Under the pieces are notes generated by a model. It saw only the letters and a program-made list of their open reading frames with translations, was not told where the DNA came from and did not search any database. A DNA stretch of 33,799 nt from a bacterium. Lineage in GTDB: Bacteria > Patescibacteriota > Saccharimonadia > Saccharimonadales > SZUA-47. Location of the stretch: contig JAUIBQ010000011.1 in assembly GCA_030427445.1 (NCBI GenBank), positions 1-33,799 of the forward strand, read 5' to 3'. This document shows, piece by piece, positions 13,865-23,033 of this stretch (position 1 is the stretch's first letter; each line of letters starts with the position of its first letter). Both the position numbers and the translations under genes were made by a program.

Positions 13865-16800
13865 TTACTCTTCTGAGTCTTCGCCTTCTTCCTCATCTTC
13901 AGCTTCAGCACCAGTTCCTACTGGGATGAGTCGTCCGAGGATCACGTTTTCCTTTAGACCAAACAGGCTGTCCACCTTACCGCTCGTTGCAGCATTGATC
14001 AACACACGTGTCGTATCCTGGAATGAAGCAGCTGAGAGGAACGACTCAGTAGAAAGACTTGATTTTGTGATACCAAGAAGTAGCTGGTTGTACTTAATGA
14101 GCTCCTTACCTTCGTGGGCAAGCTTTTCGTTAAGTTCAAGAACAGTTTGTTTACTTGAGATATCACCAGTTACTAGTTCACTGTCACCTGGATCTTCGAT
14201 TTGCACACGGCTAAACATCTGTCGCACGACGATCTCAAGGTGCTTATCAGAAATGTTCTGACCCTGGCTCGCGAAGATACGAAGTACTTCACGCATGATG
14301 TAACGCTGTGTTGCCTCAACACCTTTGAGCTTCATGAGCTCTTGAAGGTTGATAGAGCCATTTGTTAATCGATCACCCATGACTACTTCATCACCGTCTT
14401 TAACAGTTAGCTGCTTGAAGCCTGGGATTTCGTATTTCACACTTGAGCGGTTAGCTGGGACGATGCGGATCACTTTATCAGTGAGTTCAACAACACCAGC
14501 TACTGGAGCAGTGAGAGGGTCATCGTTCTTGTCAGAATTTGCCACCAACTCGCCTACTGCTACGTCGCTACCATCAGCCACGACAACTGTACGTCCGTCG
14601 ATATCAAGCTCTGCAATCTCTTGGTCAATCGGTGTGATTTGCACCATGTGGTTCACGCCTTCTTGCCAAACACTTACCGTACCAGTGATACCTGCTAGGT
14701 AGGCTTGTCCTTTAGGGTTTCGTGCTTCGAAAAGCTCTTCAACACGAGGCAAACCTTGTGTGATGTCTTCAGCAGCAGCTGAACCACCACCGTGGTATGA
14801 ACGTAGTGTCAGCTGTGTACCTGGCTCACCAATAGACTGAGCAGCGATAACACCTACTGGGTGGTGAAGCTTCACAAGCTCACCTGTCGCAGGGTCTGTA
14901 CCGTAGCTCTTAAGTGGGATTCCGCGCACTGAAGGCACAGAAAGCACACTCATAATCTTAACTGCTGTAATCTTCTCGTTTTTATCGATTTCATCAGCAA
15001 TCTCACCAGTGATGAGCTCACCTTTCTTCACATACCCATCGACATCTGCCGCTGCATATCGACCAGCAAGTCGATCAGCAAGTGATGTGCCGATAAATTC
15101 AGCATCTTCACGATAGATTGTGAATCCTGGGTCTTCGATGTTTTCATCAGTTGTAAACACATCTTGAGAAACATCAACAAGACGTCGGGTCAAGTAACCA
15201 GAGTCAGCTGTCTTAAGGGCTGTGTCAATCATCGTCTTACGTGTACCACGTGTTGATGTAAAGTACTCTAGCGGAGTAAGACCGGTCTTATAACCGTTCT
15301 TAATCGGAAGCTCAATCGCACGTCCAGTTGTATCCATGGTTACACCAAGGATACCGACGGCAGTCTTTACCTGACCAATGTTACCTCGAGCACCAGAGAC
15401 AACAGCTGTTGACATTGAACTATCTTCGTTTGCGAACTGCTCACTCAATGTTTCCTGAACTTTCGCATCAACTGCTAGCCAGTTCTCGACAATCAATCGG
15501 TAACGCTCATCGTTAGTGATGAATCCTTGATCGAACTGCTCACTAATCTCGGCGGCTTTCTTCTCACCATCTGCAAGGATATCTTCAAGACCTTTAAGCA
15601 TTGTGAAGTCATCCATACCGAGTGAAAGTCCAGACTTAGTTGCGTATTCGAAGCTGAGGTCCTTCATCGCGTCAGCGACACGAGCCGTTTCCTCTTGACC
15701 GTACATGTCAAATATCTGGGAAAGCACGGCATTAAGTTTCTTCTTTGTCATCGCTTCGTTTTGGAATGAAAAGTCTTCCGGGAAAAGCTCGTTAAACAAG
15801 AAACGTCCAAGTGTAGAAGTGATCTCTTCACCTCTGAACTCTAGGCTCACTGGTGTCTGAAGTTTTATGACGCCATTGTCATATGCCATGATAGCTTCGT
15901 TAATATCACTGAAAGCCTCTGCCTTCTCTTGAGCTTGGTCACGTCGATCATATGTCATGTAGTAACAACCAAGAACGATATCCTGCTCAACGTGAAGAAT
16001 CGGTGAACCGTCAGCTGGCTTAAGTAAGTTTTTGTTACTTGCCATGATGTCACGTGCTTCAGCTTGAGCTCGTTCGCTCAATGGAAGGTGAACAGCCATC
16101 TGGTCACCATCAAAGTCAGCATTGAAACCTTTACATACGAGCGGGTGAAGCTGGATAGCCTTACCTTCGATAAGCTTCGGTTTGAAAGCTTGGATTGAAA
16201 GTCGGTGAAGTGACGGTGCACGGTTTAGGAGCACGTACTTACCTTTGATAACTTCGTCCAAAGCGTCCCATACAACTGTCTCACCAAGCTCGATCATACG
16301 AGTTGCTGAACGGATGTTGTGAGCGTATTCTTGGTCGATAAGGTAGCCGATAACAAATGGTTTGAACAGTTCAAGTGCCATCATCTTTGGTAGACCACAC
16401 TCATCGATGCTTAGCTCAGGACCTGCAACGATTACAGAACGACCTGAGTAGTCCACACGTTTACCAAGCAAGTTCTGTCGGAATCGACCTTGCTTACCTT
16501 TAAGCATGTCACTTAAGCTCTTGAGCTTACGTCGTTGTCCACCTGATGCAACAGCTCGACCTGAGCGTGATGAGTTGTTGTCGATCAATGCATCAACAGC
16601 TTCTTGGAGCATTCGTTGCTCGTTTCGCTGGATAACTTCTGGTGCATTTAGGTTGATCAGCTTCTTAAGTCGGTTGTTTCGGTTGATGACGCGTCGGTAC
16701 AAGTCATTAAGGTCGCTTGTCGCGAATCGTCCACCTGTTAACTGCACCATTGGTCGCAAGTCCGGAGGGATCACAGGAAGCACAGTCAAGCACATACTCT

Positions 16801-17671
16801 CTGGCTTGATGCCAGCGCGGTGCATCGACTCGATAAGTCGCAAACGCTTCATCAATTTCTTGTGCCGCTGACCTTTAGCTTCTTCAGCTTCGTCTTGCAA
16901 CTTCTCGATAAGTTCTTCAATATCTACCTGCTGAAGTAGTTCATAGACTGCTTTTGCACCCATACCTACTTCAATGATGTCTTGCATTTCCTCTGTTAAA
17001 GCGCGGTATTCAGTTTCACGAATAAGTGCTTTTTTCTCGAGTGATGCAAGCTGCTCTTTAAAGAGCGTGAAGTCTACTTCAAGCTCTTCCATTTCTTTGG
17101 TTTGAGCTTCTGCGATAGCTTTCACATTTGCATTCTCGTCTTGAGCATCTTTCTCGTACCGAGCTTTGATAGCTTCTTTTGCTGCTGCAAATTCAGCTTC
17201 TTTATCTGCAAGCATTTTATCTTTTGCTTCTTCGTCAACTGACTTGATTGCATATGCTGCGAAGTACACTACTTTTTCAAGATTCTTCACTGTCATGCCA
17301 AGTAGTAGACCGATTGCAGATGGTGTTCCTCGTAGGAACCAGATATGCGCAACAGGTGCTGCTAGCTGGATGTGACCCATACGCTCACGTCGTACGATAC
17401 TTTTCGTGACAAGTTCACCCTTTTTATCTACTGCAGCCTCACGAGAGCGAACTCCCTTGAATTTAGCATCGTGTGGGTTGATGTCTTTTACTGGACCGAA
17501 AATCTTTTCACAAAATAGACCGTCGCGTTCTGGTTTTTGTGTTCGATAGTTAATCGTTTCTGGTTTCGTGACTTCACCGTGACTCCAGTCAAGGATCTCT
17601 TCTGCTGAAGCAATCGCAAGTCGGACGCCGTCGAAGTCTTCGATGTTGATTGAGTTTGAATATCTTCTCAT
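13865..17671 (-). CDS. rpoC: RNA polymerase beta-prime subunit lacking both zinc-binding Cys clusters
   Basis: This is the 1268-aa beta-prime subunit. The active-site motif NADFDGDQM places the Mg-binding aspartates at D519, D521 and D523. The bridge helix ('VGVIAAQSIGEPGTQL') and trigger loop region follow normally. The N-terminal zinc ribbon is present in length but not in chemistry: positions of E. coli C70, C72, C85 and C88 are P66, D68, V81 and K84 in a gapless alignment between VKD and VRRER. In the second zinc site the SVLTCESRHGVCAKCYG-like block reads SVLSVPSVRGIPLKSYG, so its cysteines are Val, Pro and Ser, and the upstream Cys is also missing. A Lys/Glu-rich coiled-coil insertion (about 145-215) and an acidic C-terminal tail are further additions. 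The start ATG has an AGGAG site. Confidence 0.98.
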   Translation of the reverse strand: MRRYSNSINIEDFDGVRLAIASAEEILDWSHGEVTKPETINYRTQKPERDGLFCEKIFGPVKDINPHDAKFKGVRSREAAVDKKGELVTKSIVRRERMGHIQLAAPVAHIWFLRGTPSAIGLLLGMTVKNLEKVVYFAAYAIKSVDEEAKDKMLADKEAEFAAAKEAIKARYEKDAQDENANVKAIAEAQTKEMEELEVDFTLFKEQLASLEKKALIRETEYRALTEEMQDIIEVGMGAKAVYELLQQVDIEELIEKLQDEAEEAKGQRHKKLMKRLRLIESMHRAGIKPESMCLTVLPVIPPDLRPMVQLTGGRFATSDLNDLYRRVINRNNRLKKLINLNAPEVIQRNEQRMLQEAVDALIDNNSSRSGRAVASGGQRRKLKSLSDMLKGKQGRFRQNLLGKRVDYSGRSVIVAGPELSIDECGLPKMMALELFKPFVIGYLIDQEYAHNIRSATRMIELGETVVWDALDEVIKGKYVLLNRAPSLHRLSIQAFKPKLIEGKAIQLHPLVCKGFNADFDGDQMAVHLPLSERAQAEARDIMASNKNLLKPADGSPILHVEQDIVLGCYYMTYDRRDQAQEKAEAFSDINEAIMAYDNGVIKLQTPVSLEFRGEEITSTLGRFLFNELFPEDFSFQNEAMTKKKLNAVLSQIFDMYGQEETARVADAMKDLSFEYATKSGLSLGMDDFTMLKGLEDILADGEKKAAEISEQFDQGFITNDERYRLIVENWLAVDAKVQETLSEQFANEDSSMSTAVVSGARGNIGQVKTAVGILGVTMDTTGRAIELPIKNGYKTGLTPLEYFTSTRGTRKTMIDTALKTADSGYLTRRLVDVSQDVFTTDENIEDPGFTIYREDAEFIGTSLADRLAGRYAAADVDGYVKKGELITGEIADEIDKNEKITAVKIMSVLSVPSVRGIPLKSYGTDPATGELVKLHHPVGVIAAQSIGEPGTQLTLRSYHGGGSAAAEDITQGLPRVEELFEARNPKGQAYLAGITGTVSVWQEGVNHMVQITPIDQEIAELDIDGRTVVVADGSDVAVGELVANSDKNDDPLTAPVAGVVELTDKVIRIVPANRSSVKYEIPGFKQLTVKDGDEVVMGDRLTNGSINLQELMKLKGVEATQRYIMREVLRIFASQGQNISDKHLEIVVRQMFSRVQIEDPGDSELVTGDISSKQTVLELNEKLAHEGKELIKYNQLLLGITKSSLSTESFLSAASFQDTTRVLINAATSGKVDSLFGLKENVILGRLIPVGTGAEAEDEEEGEDSEE

Positions 17672-17700
17672 AATTTCTCCTGCTAAATCTTTCTAAAGAC

Positions 17701-20700
17701 TTATGCATCCTCCTTTTCTAGTTCAGCTTCGTCCATGTCTTGAGACTCTGCGATAATTTCGTTGTCTACGACATTTCCGTCATCATCAGTATTCACTACA
17801 CCGAAGTCACCTTGCTCGTCTGCATCTTCCGTGACATCTACATCTGAGATTTCACTTTCTGGAACATCTACATCACTTTGAGCGTTTGCTTCGTCGTTGA
17901 CATTTTCACCGAGTACTTCCTCAGCATCTAAAATAGCGTCGCTTTGTGTAAGATCTACCTTAAGGCCGAGACCTTGGAGTTCTTTCACGAGCACGTTGAA
18001 GCTTTCCGGAACCTTTGGACCCATGATAGTTGTACGCTTAATGATAGACTCGTATGCTTTAGATCGGCCGAATACGTCGTCAGACTTGATAGTAAGCATT
18101 TCCTGCAAGGTGTTTGCAGCGCCATATGCTTCAAGTGCCCACACTTCCATCTCACCGAATCGCTGACCACCGTTTTGCGCCTTACCACCGAGTGGTTGTT
18201 GCGTCACCATCGTGTATGGTCCGGTTGATCGTGCATGAATCTTGTCAACAATCATGTGGTTGAGCTTAATCATGTACATAGAACCAACTGTTGTATGTTC
18301 TGAGAATGGCTCACCGGTTCGTCCATCAAAGAGCTGTTGCTTACCATCACGTGGTAGACCAGCCTCTTCGAGAAGGTCTTTGATCTTATCAGTTGGCACA
18401 CCGTTAAATGACGGGCTCGCTACGTTATAGCCAAGAGCTCGTACAGCCATACCAAGGTGAGCTTCGAACAGCTGTCCGATGTTCATACGACTTGGCACAC
18501 CTAGTGGGTTCAGCACGACGTCGATTGGTGTTCCGTCAGCTGTAAATGGCATATCTTCTTCAGGTAGTACACGTGCGATAACACCTTTGTTACCGTGGCG
18601 ACCACCGAGCTTATCACCAACTGAAATCTTTCGCATTTGAGCGACAAACACTTGGATCTGCATGATCACACCAGCTTTTAGCTCGTGACCGTTTGCTCGT
18701 GAGAATACTTTTACTCCCACAACTTTTCCGTGCTTACCGTTACTCATTCGCTGTGACGTATCACGGACTTCTTTCGCCTTTTCACCGAAGATAGCGCGCA
18801 ATAGTCGTTCCTCGCTTGAAAGCTCCTGTTCACCTTTAGGAGTAATCTTACCTACCAAGATGTCACCAGGATGTACTTCAGCACCGATTCGGACGATACC
18901 GTCCTCGTCGAGGTGACGAAGTGCATCTTCTGAAACATTCGGGATATCCCGTGTGACGATCTCAGGACCGAGCTTCGTTTCGCGAACTTCTGTCATGTAG
19001 TCAACAATGTGAACTGATGTTAGTGTGTCATCTTCAACAAGCCGTCGAGATACAACCATCGCGTCTTCAAAGTTGTAGCCATCCCAAGGCATAAATGCGA
19101 CGAGAAGGTTCTTTCCAAGCGCTAGCTCACCGTGATCGATAGACATACCTTCAATTAAGATATCGCCTTCTTTGACTTTGTCGCCACGATTAACAATCAC
19201 TTTTTGGTTGATGCTAGTACCATCATTACTTCGTACGAAGTGCATTGGACGGTAGGTAGCTTTTCGCTTTTTGTAACCCACTACAACTGCTGTTGCACTT
19301 GCTTCAAGGACTTCACCAGCTTCCTCAGCGACGATAACTTGTCCTGAGTTACGAGCTGCTTGTCCTTCAAGCCCTGTTCCCACAAGTGGAGCTTCAGGTG
19401 TGATTAGCGGTACAGCTTGACGTTGCTGGTTAGAGCCCATCAATGACCGGTACACGAAGTTTTTCTCGATAAAAGGAATCAATCCTGCACTTACACCGAT
19501 AATTTGGCGATTTGTTGCGTCCACATGGGTCACTTCATTGTTGTCTACTTCTGTAGAAACGAGGTGTCGACGTGCACTTACACGCTGTTCTACGAAGTTT
19601 CCATTTTCATCGATCTCTTCACCAGCACCTACAATTGTTGATTCTGCTTCTTGGGCAGCGTCTAGGTAAACAATCTCATCTGTGACGACAGCTTTAACTG
19701 GCCATGTTTTACGGTGAGTAGCTTTTGCGAGCTTGTCTGCATCAGCTTTCGTGATCTTTGCACCTTCTTTAACGATAACTTTTCCGTCTTCGTCTTCAAG
19801 GTTGTATGCAGCAGTGTGACCTGGAGCATCTTTTGGAGTGACATCGTTGATGACTTTCCGATATGGAGTTTCAAGGAAACCATATTCGTTAACGCGAGTG
19901 TACATCGCCATGTTCAGTACAAGGCCAATGTTTGCACCTTCAGGTGTTTCTACTGGACAGATGCGTCCATAGTGAGTTGCGTGTGCATCACGAACCTCAA
20001 ATCCTGCGCGCTCTCTTGAAAGACCACCAGGACCCATTGAGCTCAATCGTCGCTTCATAGCTAACTCTGATAGTGGGTTGATCTGATCCATGAATTGTGA
20101 CAACTGAGAGCTTGCGAAGAACTCACGTACTGCTGCGACTACAGGTCGTGCGTTGATAAGCTGTCCTGGAGTGACGTTTTCAATATCACTAATACTCATG
20201 CGGTCTTTCGCATTTCGCTCCATTCGAAGAAGACCGATGCGGAATTGGCGTTGTACAAGTTCACCGACCAATTTAATACGTCGGTTTGCAAGACTGTCGA
20301 TATCATCACCGTCTTCTTGAGTGACGTTCAATCTTATGAGCTCTGCAACGATTGCAGTAAGATCTTCTAGTCGCATTACACGGTTTTCAGCTGTGTTAGC
20401 GACATCAAGGTCTAGTCGTTTGTTGATCTTATACCGTCCAACACGAGAGAAGTCGAATCTCTTGTAGTTGAAGAACATGTTTTCAATCAAACTTCGAGCG
20501 TTGTCTACAGTAGCGAGATCACCTGGGCGAAGTCGTCGATATACTTCAATTAGCGACTCATTAACACCATTAGCAGTGTCTTTTTCAAGTGTTGCAGCAA
20601 GGAATCCGTTCTTGTCTGCATCTACATGCTTGAATGCTTCACGCATCTTTGAGTCACTTAAGCCAAGTGCTCGGAGTAGAGTTGTCACAGGGATTTTACG

Positions 20701-21279
20701 CTTACGGTCGATTTTTACATATAGTGCTCGGTTTGCAGCTGTTTCAAACTCCAACCATGCACCGCGGCCAGGAATAACTTTCGCTGAGTAGCGGTTGTAT
20801 CCACTTGATCCGTCTGCTGTATAGAACACACCAGGTGAGCGGATAAGCTGACTCACGACAACTCGCTCAGCACCGTTAACGATAAAGGTACCTCGAGTAG
20901 TCATCCACGGGAACTCACCTAGGTAAATCTCTTGTTCCTTAACTTCTCCAGTAACTTTGTTAGTTAACTCAACATTAGCCTTGAGAGATGCTTCGTAGGT
21001 CGTGTTGTTTTCACGAGCCTCTACTTCAGTCATTTCAGGGTCTTCAAAATGATAATCTTTGAACTTAATGCTCAATTTTTCCCCTGTGTAGTCGTCGATT
21101 GAACCGATTTCGCTTAAGATATCCCCTAAGCCTTCTTCGACAAACCATGCAAATGATTTATTTTGGTGATCTACTAAGTTTGGTAGATTAATAACTTCTT
21201 TCTTTTTGGTGAAAAACTGTCTGTTTTCAGCGCCTTTTTTAGGCTCGACAACAACAGACGTTCGATCTTTTTTCGCCAC
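17701..21279 (-). CDS. rpoB: RNA polymerase beta subunit, altered rifampicin pocket
   Basis: This is the 1192-aa beta subunit, with a GTG start. Conserved blocks include 'QLIRSPGVFY', 'SSMGPGGLSRERAGFEVRD' and 'THYGRICPVETPEGANIGL', and the C-terminal 'GGKAQNGGQRFGEMEVWALEAYGAA' block. In the rifampicin cluster E. coli N518 is I400 and H526 is M408, while D516, S531 and R529 equivalents are kept. An acidic, low-complexity tail of about 75 residues follows the core. The upstream GGAAG is 16 nt or more from the GTG, so the ribosome-binding site is weak. The promoter is at 21507-21536 with a leader of about 220 nt. rpoC follows after 29 nt. Confidence 0.98.
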   Translation of the reverse strand: MAKKDRTSVVVEPKKGAENRQFFTKKKEVINLPNLVDHQNKSFAWFVEEGLGDILSEIGSIDDYTGEKLSIKFKDYHFEDPEMTEVEARENNTTYEASLKANVELTNKVTGEVKEQEIYLGEFPWMTTRGTFIVNGAERVVVSQLIRSPGVFYTADGSSGYNRYSAKVIPGRGAWLEFETAANRALYVKIDRKRKIPVTTLLRALGLSDSKMREAFKHVDADKNGFLAATLEKDTANGVNESLIEVYRRLRPGDLATVDNARSLIENMFFNYKRFDFSRVGRYKINKRLDLDVANTAENRVMRLEDLTAIVAELIRLNVTQEDGDDIDSLANRRIKLVGELVQRQFRIGLLRMERNAKDRMSISDIENVTPGQLINARPVVAAVREFFASSQLSQFMDQINPLSELAMKRRLSSMGPGGLSRERAGFEVRDAHATHYGRICPVETPEGANIGLVLNMAMYTRVNEYGFLETPYRKVINDVTPKDAPGHTAAYNLEDEDGKVIVKEGAKITKADADKLAKATHRKTWPVKAVVTDEIVYLDAAQEAESTIVGAGEEIDENGNFVEQRVSARRHLVSTEVDNNEVTHVDATNRQIIGVSAGLIPFIEKNFVYRSLMGSNQQRQAVPLITPEAPLVGTGLEGQAARNSGQVIVAEEAGEVLEASATAVVVGYKKRKATYRPMHFVRSNDGTSINQKVIVNRGDKVKEGDILIEGMSIDHGELALGKNLLVAFMPWDGYNFEDAMVVSRRLVEDDTLTSVHIVDYMTEVRETKLGPEIVTRDIPNVSEDALRHLDEDGIVRIGAEVHPGDILVGKITPKGEQELSSEERLLRAIFGEKAKEVRDTSQRMSNGKHGKVVGVKVFSRANGHELKAGVIMQIQVFVAQMRKISVGDKLGGRHGNKGVIARVLPEEDMPFTADGTPIDVVLNPLGVPSRMNIGQLFEAHLGMAVRALGYNVASPSFNGVPTDKIKDLLEEAGLPRDGKQQLFDGRTGEPFSEHTTVGSMYMIKLNHMIVDKIHARSTGPYTMVTQQPLGGKAQNGGQRFGEMEVWALEAYGAANTLQEMLTIKSDDVFGRSKAYESIIKRTTIMGPKVPESFNVLVKELQGLGLKVDLTQSDAILDAEEVLGENVNDEANAQSDVDVPESEISDVDVTEDADEQGDFGVVNTDDDGNVVDNEIIAESQDMDEAELEKEDA

Positions 21280-21536
21280 GCGTAATGTTACTACACTTCC
21301 TTAAACAACTTAAAAATTAAGTTCGTTTACTTATATGCCACTTCTGCGAGACAAACTGTGGTGCTCACACACAGAAACATCAAACATGATTGGCAATTAT
21401 TACTTTTCGAGTTTTTCTCGAAGCTTCCCTAAGTCTTTCAACGGATCCCGCTGTTGTTCGAGCGAACAAACAGCATTGAAAGCACTTCACTACTTCTATG
21501 AAAGATAGTTTACACTATTGCAGTCTAGGAAATCAA
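21280..21536 (-). promoter_or_regulatory. Promoter and long leader of rpoBC
   Basis: The promoter has -35 TTGATT (21531-21536), an 18-bp spacer and -10 TAAACT (21507-21512). The following leader of about 220 nt has no convincing ORF but includes an inverted repeat TTGTTC-GCTC-GAACAA (about 21454-21469). rplJ-rplL do not precede rpoB here, so any L10-type control of this unit is not visible in the window. Confidence 0.5.
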
Positions 21537-21541
21537 CCACT

Positions 21542-22192
21542 TTAACCGATTCGTTCTCGATAATCACTGAGTGGTTCAAGTAAGCCGAAGGCTTTATTCG
21601 TAGTCACCGCTTCCTGACCATGCAAGTATGCAGTTATATTAGCTCCAATAGGGTCCACTTGCGCTTCTAACGTTTCGACTTTTCTTGAAAACGGATTACG
21701 AATTCTACGATTCACAATGTCAGGCTTTTTCGGAGTAAAGTGCAGTACTGCTTCAGGGTTGATGTCAAACTCCTCAATGGCTTGGTCGACTACAGTAGCT
21801 GCTACATTTGCGAATAGTCCATGATGGGTCGTTTCCATGATTGCATGCGTAGAAATTTCTTCATCAGAACCTATTTTTAGTTCTGCAGATCCAAGCATAA
21901 CGTAACCTATTGTCTGAGGTCGTTCTGTCTGTACAAAAGATATTCTGATTCCATGATCTCGTGCGTATTCTCTCAAATCTACTTTAGACCCTTTAGGCGG
22001 CAGTAAGAGTGAACTGCCCTGGCCTTCAAATGTGCTCGATACTGATTCTTCGCATAAATCAATATATTCGGTATTTATTTGTCTCTGTTTTGCTACCGAG
22101 AGTGGCATTACTCTACCTTCAAAAAACACTAGATTTTGGGCAGAAGGCACGAGTGTTTCGAACTGTTCAATAGTTGGATTTGCTTTTTTCAC
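21542..22192 (-). CDS. Unknown 216-aa soluble protein upstream of rpoB
   Basis: The start is GTG at 22192, only 8 nt after a consensus TATAAT (22201-22206), which itself follows a TTGATT -35 at 17 bp; there is no Shine-Dalgarno sequence, so this is a strong leaderless candidate. The 216-aa product begins MKKANPTIEQFETLVPSAQN and is soluble, with a His pair ('METTHHGLFANVAATVVDQAIEEF') in a helix-like centre and a C-terminus including 'RRIRNPFSRKVETLEAQVD'. There are no membrane segments and a single cysteine. I do not recognise it. The gene lies between clpP and rpoBC. Confidence 0.7.
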   Translation of the reverse strand: MKKANPTIEQFETLVPSAQNLVFFEGRVMPLSVAKQRQINTEYIDLCEESVSSTFEGQGSSLLLPPKGSKVDLREYARDHGIRISFVQTERPQTIGYVMLGSAELKIGSDEEISTHAIMETTHHGLFANVAATVVDQAIEEFDINPEAVLHFTPKKPDIVNRRIRNPFSRKVETLEAQVDPIGANITAYLHGQEAVTTNKAFGLLEPLSDYRERIG

Positions 22193-22200
22193 GAAGACTA

Positions 22201-22229
22201 ATTATACGTCTACGAGTGTTTAAAATCAA
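22201..22229 (-). promoter_or_regulatory. Promoter of the 216-aa gene (leaderless arrangement)
   Basis: The -35 TTGATT (22224-22229), a 17-bp spacer and a perfect -10 TATAAT (22201-22206) are followed by 8 nt and a GTG start. This is the clearest leaderless promoter in the window because both hexamers are good. Confidence 0.7.
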
Positions 22230-22304
22230 CTTGTTTGTTGTTTAATCAATACAAAATGCGGTGAAATCTAGAAGAGTAAAAATCGTAAATGGCGTGAAAT
22301 TGAG

Positions 22305-22904
22305 CTATTTTATGACTTTGTCTGCAATGCCGTATTTGACAGCTTCTTCAGCTGTCATCCAAAAGTCACGATCAACGTCTTTTTCAATCTTCGCTAATTT
22401 TTGACCAGTATTACTAGCTAAGATTTCATTTAGTTCTTTACGAAGTGCGAGGGACTGCTTAAGATCTATCTCCATATCAGTGACTTTGCCACGTGTGCCA
22501 GCAGATGGTTGGTGGATCATCACTCGTGCATGCGGCAATATAAACCGTTTACCTTTAGTTCCTGAACTTAATAGGAACGCTCCCATACTTGCTTGTAGAC
22601 CGATTCCAACAGTTGAGACATCGTTTTTAATGTGTTGGATGGTGTCATAAATTGCCATGCCATCATACACACTACCTCCAGGACTGTTGATGTAGAGCAT
22701 AATGTCTGCTTTAGGGTCTTCATTTTGCAAGTGAAGTAACTGTGCGACAACTAAGTTTGCAGTATGTGAATTAACATCTGTGCCAAGAAATATTATCCGC
22801 TCTTTTAAAAGCCTGCTATAGATATCGAAAGCACGCTCCATACGTCCGTCCTGCTCGATAACTGTTGGTACTAATACTGAGTTTGTAGGTGTATCTTGTT
22901 TCAT
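22305..22904 (-). CDS. clpP: ATP-dependent Clp protease proteolytic subunit
   Basis: ClpP is the serine peptidase barrel of the Clp protease. The 199-aa protein has the oxyanion region '[10 protein letters not shown]' (73-82), the nucleophile S106 in '[10 protein letters not shown]', H131 in 'VMIHQPSAG' and D180 in 'DRDFWMT': a complete catalytic triad. The usual GQAASMGA is GLQASMGA. No long propeptide is present. The Shine-Dalgarno sequence AGGAGG lies 11 nt before the ATG. Upstream are a 17-codon ORF, a promoter and a perfect CIRCE element, so heat- or stress-regulated expression by HrcA is expected; no hrcA gene is in the window. Confidence 0.98.
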   Translation of the reverse strand: MKQDTPTNSVLVPTVIEQDGRMERAFDIYSRLLKERIIFLGTDVNSHTANLVVAQLLHLQNEDPKADIMLYINSPGGSVYDGMAIYDTIQHIKNDVSTVGIGLQASMGAFLLSSGTKGKRFILPHARVMIHQPSAGTRGKVTDMEIDLKQSLALRKELNEILASNTGQKLAKIEKDVDRDFWMTAEEAVKYGIADKVIK

Positions 22905-22929
22905 CTTGTTACTAACCTCCTGCGGTTAA

Positions 22930-22983
22930 TCATTCTTTTCTTGTTATCTTTCCGTACGTCATAAACTGTAAGTAGGAATTCAT
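22930..22983 (-). CDS. Predicted 17-aa leaderless upstream ORF in the clpP leader
   Basis: An ATG at 22983 lies 7 nt after the -10 TACACT and opens a 17-codon frame (MNSYLQFMTYGKITRKE) ending in TGA at 22930-22932, 25 nt before the clpP start and just before its AGGAGG. The -10-to-ATG spacing equals that of the predicted leaderless genes in this window. Whether it is translated is untested. It could be a regulatory leader peptide or chance. Confidence 0.4.
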   Translation of the reverse strand: MNSYLQFMTYGKITRKE

Positions 22984-22990
22984 ACTAATA

Positions 22991-23020
22991 AGTGTACAAC
23001 ACTAAATTAGCACTCGTCAA
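22991..23020 (-). promoter_or_regulatory. Promoter of clpP
   Basis: The -35 TTGACG (23015-23020) lies inside the CIRCE spacer and right arm, followed by an 18-bp spacer and the -10 TACACT (22991-22996). Binding of HrcA to CIRCE would block the -35 directly. Confidence 0.65.
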
Positions 23021-23033
23021 TACAGAGTGCTAA
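23007..23033 (-). promoter_or_regulatory. Perfect CIRCE operator (HrcA binding site)
   Basis: The minus strand reads TTAGCACTC, nine bases (TGTATTGAC), then GAGTGCTAA, which is the CIRCE consensus with no mismatch. HrcA represses groE and dnaK operons through this site in many bacteria; here it controls clpP. Its left arm overlaps the stop codon of the upstream 166-aa gene. Confidence 0.95.

Noticed and set aside
22289-22302. 14-nt AAATGGCGTGAAAT shared with the rplC leader (opposite strand)
   Set aside because: A few 14-nt matches are expected by chance in 34 kb, and no structure or position links the two sites.
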